Shown here piece by piece: positions 15,414-21,762 of a stretch of DNA of 23,804 nucleotides. The position numbers and the translations under genes are program-made. The notes beneath the pieces are model-generated. The model saw nothing but the letters and a program-made list of their open reading frames with translations, had not been told where the DNA came from and did not search any database. Every line of letters starts with the position of its first letter. The first letter of the stretch is position 1. The stretch is from UMGS172 sp045647525 (GTDB lineage Bacteria; Bacillota; Clostridia; Oscillospirales; Acutalibacteraceae), in NCBI GenBank assembly GCA_045647525.1, contig JAZRMK010000045.1:1-23804 (forward strand), in the 5' to 3' direction.

Positions 15414-16772
15414 ATGCAAACAACGGTTGCCGCAGTTGCAACACCGTCGGGTCACGGAGGACTCGGCACAATAAGAATTTCAGGGTCTGATGCACTATCT
15501 GTTGCCGATAAAGTCTTCTCGTCGGCAAGCGGCAGAAAGGTTGCAGACACTGCGGGTTACCACGCACTTTTCGGCAGGGTAAATCATGGCGATGAGGTCA
15601 TTGATGAGGCAGTAGTTTTGGTGTTCCGTTCTCCGAGAAGTTATACAGGTGAAGATGTTGCGGAAATCTCGGTTCACGGCGGAGATTTTGTTGTGAATCG
15701 CGTTTTAAGAGCCGTTCTTGATGCAGGTGCGGTTATGGCTGAACCGGGAGAATTCACCAAAAGAGCATACCTCAACGGCAAGATGGATCTGAGTCAAGCC
15801 GAGGCGGTTATGGATATAATTTCCGCCCAGGGAGAGCAGGCGTTAAAGGCGGGATTCGAGGCTCACGGTGGTGCGATCACTAAAAAGTGTCTTGCAATAA
15901 AGGAAAAAATGACCGTAGCGGCTGCGGTAGTTGCCGCCTACCACGATTTTCCCGACGAGGAGCCGTCGTTCAGCGGAATCGATACTCTGGAATCACGGCT
16001 TGACGAAATAAAGAATGATTTGACCGAACTTTTGAATAGTTACGATATAGGAAGAATGGTCAAAAATGGCATCAACACTGTCATTGTGGGGCCGCCCAAC
16101 GCTGGAAAATCAACCTTGATGAATCTTCTTTCGGGTTTTGAAAAATCTATAGTAACGCCTATCGCCGGAACGACCCGTGATGTAGTTGAGGAAACGGTAA
16201 ACATCGGGGCGGTCACTTTAAAACTCTGCGATACCGCAGGTATACACGAAACCGATGATACGGTTGAAAAAATCGGAGTCGAGCGTTCAAAGTCCAAAAT
16301 GGATTCTGCAGATTTGGTCTTGGCTGTTTTTGATGCGTCTGAACCTATGACAAGGGATGACGAAATTTTACTTGGTTCATTAAGCAGTGATAACACCATT
16401 GTAATTCTCAACAAGTCGGATAAAGGCGCTGTTTTGAAAAGCGAAACATTCGGCGGATTTAAAACAGTGGTTATGTCGGCAGGCACAGGTGATGGCGTCT
16501 ATAACCTGCAAGAAACAATTAAGAAGATAACCGCAACCGCTAATCTTGACGACAAAACTGCGGTGTACCTTAACGAACGTCAGCGAAATTGTGCAAAAAG
16601 GTCGCTTGACTGTATTGAAGAGGCAATAGAAAGTGCGGCATTGGGCTTTACTGTTGATGCCGTCGGCGTTATACTTGACGACGCCTTGGCTGCTTTGATG
16701 GAGATAACGGGCGAACGTGTCACCGTCGAGGTTGCAAACGAGGTCTTCAAGAGATTCTGTGTTGGAAAATAG
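15414..16772 (+). CDS. mnmE: tRNA uridine-5-carboxymethylaminomethyl modification GTPase MnmE
   Basis: MnmE works with MnmG to modify wobble uridine U34 of tRNAs, using GTP hydrolysis and a folate-derived one-carbon unit. The folate-binding N-terminal domain starts with TVAAVATPSGHGGLGTIRISG and includes SYTGEDVAEISVHGG and EPGEFTKRAYLNGKMDLSQAEAV (split here only by reading order). Within the helical domain sits the G domain: G1 GPPNAGKS (226-233), G2 GTTRD, G3 DTAG and G4 NKSD. The C-terminus ends in FCVGK, with the functional Cys at 449. The length of 452 is normal. ATG 15414 is preceded by AAGGAG (15400-15405) 8 nt upstream; the in-frame GTG at 15405 overlaps that site. It is 5 nt after the LRR gene and 9 nt before mnmG. 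Confidence 0.96.
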   Translation: MQTTVAAVATPSGHGGLGTIRISGSDALSVADKVFSSASGRKVADTAGYHALFGRVNHGDEVIDEAVVLVFRSPRSYTGEDVAEISVHGGDFVVNRVLRAVLDAGAVMAEPGEFTKRAYLNGKMDLSQAEAVMDIISAQGEQALKAGFEAHGGAITKKCLAIKEKMTVAAAVVAAYHDFPDEEPSFSGIDTLESRLDEIKNDLTELLNSYDIGRMVKNGINTVIVGPPNAGKSTLMNLLSGFEKSIVTPIAGTTRDVVEETVNIGAVTLKLCDTAGIHETDDTVEKIGVERSKSKMDSADLVLAVFDASEPMTRDDEILLGSLSSDNTIVILNKSDKGAVLKSETFGGFKTVVMSAGTGDGVYNLQETIKKITATANLDDKTAVYLNERQRNCAKRSLDCIEEAIESAALGFTVDAVGVILDDALAALMEITGERVTVEVANEVFKRFCVGK

Positions 16773-16781
16773 AGGAGTTAT

Positions 16782-18650
16782 ATGAGTTATTTTGCCGGAA
16801 ATTATGACTGTATCGTGGTCGGTGCAGGTCACGCAGGAATCGAAGCTGCTTTGGCACCTGCAAGATTGGGCTGTAAAACCGCGATATTTACAATAAATAT
16901 GGACTCGGTCGGCAATATGCCATGCAATCCGTCGATAGGCGGAACTGCAAAGGGTCATTTGGTGCGTGAAATAGACGCGTTGGGTGGAGAAATGGCAATA
17001 GCCGCCGATAAAACAACCTTGCAGACAAGAATGCTGAATCGCGGCAAAGGTCCTGCGGTTCACAGTCTCCGCGCTCAGATAGACCGCCGTGCTTACAGCG
17101 GTTATATGAAACATATTCTTGAATTGCAGGAAAATCTCGATTTAAAACAGGCCGAAATCGTAGACCTGTGGCAAGCACAGGACGGTTGGCACTGCGTGAC
17201 CCAACTTGGCGCGGAGTATGTTTCAAAGACCGTCATTTTGGCAACGGGTACATATTTAAAGGGTAAAATTTACGTTGGTGAGTACAGTTTTGAAAGCGGA
17301 CCCGATGGAATGTTCCCGTCAAATTCGCTTAACGATGCTTTGTTGAAATTAGGCTTACCGATGCGCCTTTTCAAAACAGGAACTCCTGCCAGAGTTTTAA
17401 AGGCAAGTATAGATTTTTCCGAGTTAGAGGTGCAGGCAGGTGACGAGGAGATAACACCGTTTAGTTACTCCACTGACCCTGAAACGATTGATAACAGTGC
17501 GGTTTGTTATATTTCATACACCAATGACCGTACCAAAGAGGTCATTTTAAAGAACCTTCACCGTTCACCGCTTTATGGCGGAGTTATCGAGGGTATAGGC
17601 CCGCGTTACTGTCCTTCTTTGGAAGATAAGATAGTTCGTTTTGCCGATAAGGAACGTCATCAGTTGTTCATTGAGCCGTGCGGCAAAGACACCGAGGAGA
17701 TGTATCTTCAAGGAATGTCTTCGTCGCTGCCCGAAGAGGTTCAGATCGAGTTTTACAAGACCATTAAAGGCTTGGAAAATGTTAAGGTGATGCGCAACGC
17801 ATACGCTATCGAGTATTCCTGTATTGATCCGTTGGCACTTAAACCGACGTTGGAGTGCAAGGCTTTGGACGGCCTTTTCGGAGCAGGTCAGTTCAATGGC
17901 TCCTCGGGTTATGAAGAGGCTGCGGCGCAGGGACTTGTTGCAGGAATAAATGCGGCTATGAAGGTCTTGGGCAATGAGCAGTTGGTGCTGCCGAGGTCGA
18001 ATTCTTACATCGGAACACTTATTGACGACCTTTGCACAAAGGGTTGTTCCGACCCGTACCGAATGATGACTTCAAGGTCCGAATACCGACTTGTTTTAAG
18101 GCAGGACAATGCCGATGAACGTCTTATGCCCATAGGATACGAAATAGGTCTTGTGTCTAAGGAAAAGTACGAGGCGTTTAAAGACCGTTGCGAGCAAAAG
18201 GAAAATGAGATAGAACGACTTGAAGTGACCTTTATGTCACCAACCGAAGAAATAGGGGATATGCTTGTAGCATTGGGCACTGCACCGCTTAAAACGGGTG
18301 CAAGCCTGGCAGATCTTATCCGTCGTCCTCAGGTTAGTTACAAAGCGTTGGCACCGTTTGATACAGAAAGACCCGTTTTGAGCGATGAGGTTGCCTTGAA
18401 GGTCGAGACCGAGATAAAGTATGCAGGATATATAGAGCGTCAGTTGGCTCAGGTTAAGGAACTGCAAAGGCTCGAAAACCGAGCGATACCTTCGTCAATA
18501 GATTATGACGATGTCAAGGGCCTGCGTCTTGAAGCTGTTGAAAAGCTCAAAAAGGTCAATCCTTTGAGTGTTGGTCAGGTTTCGAGAATTTCGGGTGTAA
18601 GCCCTGCCGATATTTCGGTGTTGCTGATATACCTTGACAAGACAAAATAA
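16782..18650 (+). CDS. mnmG: tRNA uridine-5-carboxymethylaminomethyl modification enzyme MnmG (GidA)
   Basis: This FAD- and NADH-dependent partner of MnmE installs the C5 side chain on U34 of certain tRNAs. The FAD-binding Rossmann motif VVGAGHAGIEAALA is at residues 12-25. The conserved NMPCNPSIGGTAKGHLV, GKGPAVHSLRAQIDR and GTPAR segments follow, then GPRYCPSLEDK with its catalytic-type Cys, and the C-terminal tRNA/MnmE-binding region from about 540 containing YAGYIERQ. At 622 residues it is full length. AGAGGAG (16771-16777) precedes ATG 16782. It follows mnmE in the same operon, the usual pairing. In many Firmicutes rsmG comes next; here a short-chain dehydrogenase does. Confidence 0.97.
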   Translation: MSYFAGNYDCIVVGAGHAGIEAALAPARLGCKTAIFTINMDSVGNMPCNPSIGGTAKGHLVREIDALGGEMAIAADKTTLQTRMLNRGKGPAVHSLRAQIDRRAYSGYMKHILELQENLDLKQAEIVDLWQAQDGWHCVTQLGAEYVSKTVILATGTYLKGKIYVGEYSFESGPDGMFPSNSLNDALLKLGLPMRLFKTGTPARVLKASIDFSELEVQAGDEEITPFSYSTDPETIDNSAVCYISYTNDRTKEVILKNLHRSPLYGGVIEGIGPRYCPSLEDKIVRFADKERHQLFIEPCGKDTEEMYLQGMSSSLPEEVQIEFYKTIKGLENVKVMRNAYAIEYSCIDPLALKPTLECKALDGLFGAGQFNGSSGYEEAAAQGLVAGINAAMKVLGNEQLVLPRSNSYIGTLIDDLCTKGCSDPYRMMTSRSEYRLVLRQDNADERLMPIGYEIGLVSKEKYEAFKDRCEQKENEIERLEVTFMSPTEEIGDMLVALGTAPLKTGASLADLIRRPQVSYKALAPFDTERPVLSDEVALKVETEIKYAGYIERQLAQVKELQRLENRAIPSSIDYDDVKGLRLEAVEKLKKVNPLSVGQVSRISGVSPADISVLLIYLDKTK

Positions 18651-18663
18651 GTAGGAGATAATC

Positions 18664-19428
18664 ATGAAAATTGCTGTTTTTACGGGTGCTTCAAGCGGTA
18701 TGGGCAGAGAATTTGTGCACCAAATAACCCAGACCGAAAAATTTGACGAAATTTGGGTAATTGCACGACGTGTTGACCGTTTGGAAGAACTGAAATCAGA
18801 GGTAGATGTTCCTGTCAGATGCTTGGGACTTGATCTTACTAAACACGAGTCGATAGAAGAGTATAAGCGTCTTCTCGAAAAAGAAAATCCCGAGGTTGCA
18901 GTGCTTGTAAATGCAAGCGGTTACGGCAAATTCGGTGCGTTCACGGATCTTGGGTTAGAAGAACAGCTCGGAATGGTCGATTTGAACAGCAAAGCGCTGG
19001 TTGCAATCACCTATGTGACTGCACCGTTCCTTAAATCAGGGTCAAAGGTCTATCAGGTGGATTCGTTGTCTTCTTTCCAACCCGTGCCTTATATTAGTGT
19101 ATACGGCGCTACAAAGGCGTTTGTTTTGAATTTTACAAGAGCAGTTAATGCTGAGTGGCGTCACAAAGGTGTTAAAATGATGGCGGTTTGTCCCGGCTGG
19201 GTCAAAACCGAATTCTTTGATACTGCTGTTGTAGATGACAGTGTTATCACTTATTATAATCAGTTTTTTACACCAAAGCAGGTAGTAAGCAGGGCACTGC
19301 GTGATATGAAAAAAGGCAAAGATGTTTCGGTTTGCGGTTGGAAGATAAGAGTACAGGTGTTCTTCACAAAACTTCTTCCTCATAAACTGGTTATGAAGAT
19401 ATGGCTCAAACAGCAGGGCAAAAAGTGA
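18664..19428 (+). CDS. Short-chain dehydrogenase/reductase (SDR), substrate unknown
   Basis: This 254-residue classical SDR should be an NAD(P)-dependent oxidoreductase. The nucleotide-binding TGASSGMG is at residues 7-14, ARR at 34-36 suggests NADP(H) preference, and NASG (83-86) replaces the usual NNAG. The active site is Ser (134-137 region), Tyr147 and Lys151 in SVYGATKAF, followed by CPGWVKTEF. The C-terminal 40 residues contain hydrophobic and basic stretches (KIRVQVFFTKLLPHKLV), which could be a membrane-associating helix. GGAG lies 6 nt before ATG 18664 and the gene starts 13 nt after mnmG, so it is probably the last gene of that operon. No link to tRNA modification is evident. Confidence 0.88.
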   Translation: MKIAVFTGASSGMGREFVHQITQTEKFDEIWVIARRVDRLEELKSEVDVPVRCLGLDLTKHESIEEYKRLLEKENPEVAVLVNASGYGKFGAFTDLGLEEQLGMVDLNSKALVAITYVTAPFLKSGSKVYQVDSLSSFQPVPYISVYGATKAFVLNFTRAVNAEWRHKGVKMMAVCPGWVKTEFFDTAVVDDSVITYYNQFFTPKQVVSRALRDMKKGKDVSVCGWKIRVQVFFTKLLPHKLVMKIWLKQQGKK

Positions 19429-19454
19429 GCAAACACAAAACAAACGGCATGCTA

Positions 19455-19483
19455 TTGACAAATTGAGACGTTTGTGTTATAAT
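19455..19483 (+). promoter_or_regulatory. Consensus sigma-A promoter of the rimP-nusA-infB operon
   Basis: TTGACA (19455-19460) and TATAAT (19478-19483) are both perfect and separated by exactly 17 nt, with TGTG before the -10. It predicts transcription from about 19490 and a leader of about 80 nt before rimP. This is the strongest promoter in the window, as expected for a translation-factor operon. Confidence 0.93.
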
Positions 19484-19509
19484 CACCGCAGTAAGATAGT
19501 TGACGAAAG

Positions 19510-19543
19510 GAAGAGTGGGGCAACCCGCTCTTCGTTGTTTGTT
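19510..19543 (+). promoter_or_regulatory. Leader hairpin upstream of rimP (possible NusA-responsive attenuator)
   Basis: GAAGAGTGGG (19510-19519) pairs with CCCGCTCTTC (19524-19533) over 10 bp, one wobble, closed by a GCAA (GNRA) tetraloop, then GTTGTTTGTT, an interrupted T-rich tract. This has the form of a weak intrinsic terminator in the 5' UTR. In B. subtilis the equivalent operon is, to my recollection, autoregulated by NusA-dependent termination in the leader; that this hairpin does the same is inference. Confidence 0.6.
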
Positions 19544-19571
19544 AGGACTTTTATTTTATGAGGTGATGAAT

Positions 19572-20033
19572 TTGGCAATGAATCCAACCGCCGCCAAGGT
19601 TGCAGCACTCGTCAAAGAACCTATCGAGTCCATCGGCTTAAAACTTTGGACCGTCAAGTTCGTAAAAGAGGGTGCTTCGTGGTATCTGAGAGTTTACATT
19701 GACAGTGAAAACGGAATCGGTATTGATGACTGTGTTACTGTTTCCCGTCTTATCGATCCGATCATTGATGAGGCAGACCCTATAAACATCGGCTACTGCC
19801 TTGAAGTCTGTTCGCCCGGATTAGAACGCGAACTGTCAGAAGATTGGCATTTTGAAAGGTATATCGGTGCCGATGTCAAGGTAAAGCTTATTCGCCCGAG
19901 AGATAACGTAAAAGAGTTCAAGGGCGAACTTTTGAAGTATGACGGAAACGTCACAATTTTGAGCGACGGCGAAGAGTTGGAGTTCACCAAAGCAGAGTTA
20001 GTTAATGTGCGTCTTGATGACGCCGATTTCTGA
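19572..20033 (+). CDS. rimP: Ribosome maturation factor RimP
   Basis: RimP assists 30S ribosomal subunit maturation. The protein has the N-terminal alpha/beta domain (VAALVKEPIESIGLKLWTVKF, then WYLRVYIDSENGIGIDDCVTVSR) with the conserved YCLEVCSPGLERELSE junction, and a C-terminal Sm-like beta barrel ending ELVNVRLDDADF. The length of about 153 residues is normal. The start is ambiguous: GAGG at 19560-19563 lies 8 nt from TTG 19572, 14 nt from ATG 19578 and only 2 nt from ATG 19566, so I favour the TTG. The frame stays open to 19500, but that stretch is the leader hairpin. It is the first gene of the nusA-infB operon, 24 nt before nusA. Confidence 0.92.
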   Translation: MAMNPTAAKVAALVKEPIESIGLKLWTVKFVKEGASWYLRVYIDSENGIGIDDCVTVSRLIDPIIDEADPINIGYCLEVCSPGLERELSEDWHFERYIGADVKVKLIRPRDNVKEFKGELLKYDGNVTILSDGEELEFTKAELVNVRLDDADF

Positions 20034-20057
20034 TAAAGAATTTAGGAGGAAAGACAA

Positions 20058-21167
20058 ATGGCAAGAGCTAAATCGAAAAAAGAAACATTGAAAGACAATA
20101 CCGCAGAAATTTTTGAAGCATTAAAGCTTATGGCAGAGGAAAGCGGTATTCCCGAGGGCTATCTGGCAGAGAGAATCAAGACCGCTATTATCGGTGCTGC
20201 TAAAAAGGATTACGGCGGCAAGGATGTTATTTTCTGCGAAGTAGATATTGATAAGCAGATTTTCAAGGTATATGTACGTAAGACTGTCGTTAATGAGATC
20301 GAGGATGAATATACTCAGATAATGCTCGAAGATGCAATTAAGGTCGACACGGCTGCTACTGTCGGTGAGTTTGTTGACATTCCTTTGGAAACCAGAAAAT
20401 TCGGCAGAATCGTAGCACAGAACGCAAAGCACGTTATCCGTCAGGGAGTTAAAGAGGCAGAACGCGGTCAGACCTATGAAGAGTTCCAGAGCCGTAACAA
20501 AGAACTCGTTACTGCTGTGGTTCAGAGAATCGATCTCAAGACAGGTAATGCCACCATTACCATCGGTCGCGGCGAAGCGGTATTGCCTAAGGCAGAGCAG
20601 GTTCCCGACGAGGTTCTCACCGAAGGCGATCACATCAAAGTATATATTGTTGATGTAAGAAATGAGGAGAGAGGCCCCAAGGCCATGATTTCGAGAACTC
20701 ATCCGGGACTCGTCAAGCGTATGTTTGAAACCGAAGTTCCCGAAATTTATGACGGAACTATCGAAATCAAGGCGATCTCCCGTCAGGCAGGTTCCAGAAC
20801 CAAGATGGCAGTATGGTCACAGAATGAGGATGTTGATGCAGTCGGTGCTTGTATCGGTCAGCGCGGTGTTCGTGTGAATACTATTGTTGAGGAACTTGGC
20901 GGAGAGAAGATTGACATTGTAAAATACTCTGAGGATCCGGTAGCATTTATTACCGAAGCTTTGTCACCTGCAAAGGTCTTATCGGTTGAAGTTATCAGCG
21001 AAGAGCCCAAGGCTTGTAAGGTTACTGTTCCCGATTCACAGTTGAGCCTTGCTATCGGCAACAAGGGTCAGAACGTACGTCTCGCCGCAAAGCTTACAGG
21101 TTGGAAGATAGATATCCATCCCGAAAGCGGATTTTACGGCGAAGGCGACGACAGTGTCGAAGCCTAA
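20058..21167 (+). CDS. nusA: Transcription termination/antitermination factor NusA
   Basis: NusA binds RNA polymerase and nascent RNA and promotes pausing, intrinsic termination and antitermination. Domain order is the N-terminal RNAP-binding domain (1 to about 125, with GIPEGYLAERIKTAI), an S1 domain (about 135-200), KH1 (about 205-275, with MISRTHPGLVKRMFETEVPE) and KH2 (about 283-345). The KH loops are visible as GACIGQRGVRV and LAIGNKGQNVRLAAKLTGW. The acidic repeats of proteobacterial NusA are absent, as is usual in Firmicutes, and the 369-residue length fits. AGGAGG lies upstream of ATG 20058. Confidence 0.96.
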   Translation: MARAKSKKETLKDNTAEIFEALKLMAEESGIPEGYLAERIKTAIIGAAKKDYGGKDVIFCEVDIDKQIFKVYVRKTVVNEIEDEYTQIMLEDAIKVDTAATVGEFVDIPLETRKFGRIVAQNAKHVIRQGVKEAERGQTYEEFQSRNKELVTAVVQRIDLKTGNATITIGRGEAVLPKAEQVPDEVLTEGDHIKVYIVDVRNEERGPKAMISRTHPGLVKRMFETEVPEIYDGTIEIKAISRQAGSRTKMAVWSQNEDVDAVGACIGQRGVRVNTIVEELGGEKIDIVKYSEDPVAFITEALSPAKVLSVEVISEEPKACKVTVPDSQLSLAIGNKGQNVRLAAKLTGWKIDIHPESGFYGEGDDSVEA

Positions 21168-21196
21168 ACAGTCCAAGTTTAACTAAGGAGATTTGT

Positions 21197-21466
21197 ATGA
21201 AAAAGAGTCAGCCTTTAAGGCAATGTACCGGTTGTGGAGAGATGAAACCCAAGCAGAGTCTGATAAGGGTAGTTCGTTCTCCCGAGGGCAATATAAGTCT
21301 TGACCGTTCGGGCAAACTCAACGGTCGCGGTGCATATATCTGTAATAATGTAGAATGTTATAAAAAAGCAGTTAAAGGCCGCCGATTTGAAAAGGCTTTT
21401 TCAATGCAGATTCCCGAAGCTGTTTCCGAACAGATTGCGAAGGAGTTGGAAGAAATTGAGCAATAA
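21197..21466 (+). CDS. ylxR: YlxR (RnpM, DUF448) RNA-binding protein
   Basis: This 89-residue basic protein belongs to the DUF448/YlxR family. The family signature RQCTGCGEMKPKQSLIRVVR opens the protein (its Cys pair included) and GRGAYICNNVECYKKA follows. The B. subtilis member has been reported to bind and modulate RNase P in vitro and was renamed RnpM. ATG 21197 has AAGGAG (21185-21190) 6 nt upstream; the frame reaches back into nusA but those codons are out of phase with nusA and not supported. It lies between nusA and ylxQ in the standard operon order. Confidence 0.93.
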   Translation: MKKSQPLRQCTGCGEMKPKQSLIRVVRSPEGNISLDRSGKLNGRGAYICNNVECYKKAVKGRRFEKAFSMQIPEAVSEQIAKELEEIEQ

Positions 21467-21749
21467 TCCCATACTTTCCAGATTGGGATTTGCGAGAAAG
21501 GCCAACAAGCTTTCTTTTGGCTTTAACAAGTCGAAAGAATCGTGTCTTTTAAAAAAGGCTAAACTTGTGGTAGTGGCTTCCGACGTATCGCAAAAATCAT
21601 TGAAGGAAATCAGGTTTTTTGCCAAAGACATTCCTGTAACCGTGATCGATATCACAATGGAGGAAATGTCACAAGGTTTAGGACTGAGAGCAGGTATCGT
21701 GGCGGTAAACGATGAAGGCTTTGCCAAAGCGATACTCGACCAGATTTAA
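21456..21749 (+). CDS. ylxQ: YlxQ, L7Ae/L30e-family K-turn RNA-binding protein
   Basis: This 97-residue protein has the L7Ae fold seen in YlxQ/YbxF K-turn RNA-binding proteins. Typical elements are LSRLGFARKANKLSFG, KKAKLVVVASDVSQKSLKEI and a C-terminal GLGLRAGIVAVNDEGFAKAIL. Its cellular role is not settled. I start at TTG 21456, with AAGGAG (21440-21445) 10 nt upstream inside ylxR; this overlaps the ylxR end by 11 nt and suggests translational coupling. The frame is open further upstream but those codons lie within ylxR. Its stop codon overlaps the infB ribosome binding site. Confidence 0.9.
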   Translation: MSNNPILSRLGFARKANKLSFGFNKSKESCLLKKAKLVVVASDVSQKSLKEIRFFAKDIPVTVIDITMEEMSQGLGLRAGIVAVNDEGFAKAILDQI

Positions 21750-21762
21750 GGAGGAATATGTT

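Noticed and set aside
19440..19475. 7-bp inverted repeat ACAAACG...CGTTTGT bracketing the -35 element of the rimP promoter
   Set aside because: Short arms with 22-nt spacing in AT-rich DNA are expected by chance; no known operator is recognised.
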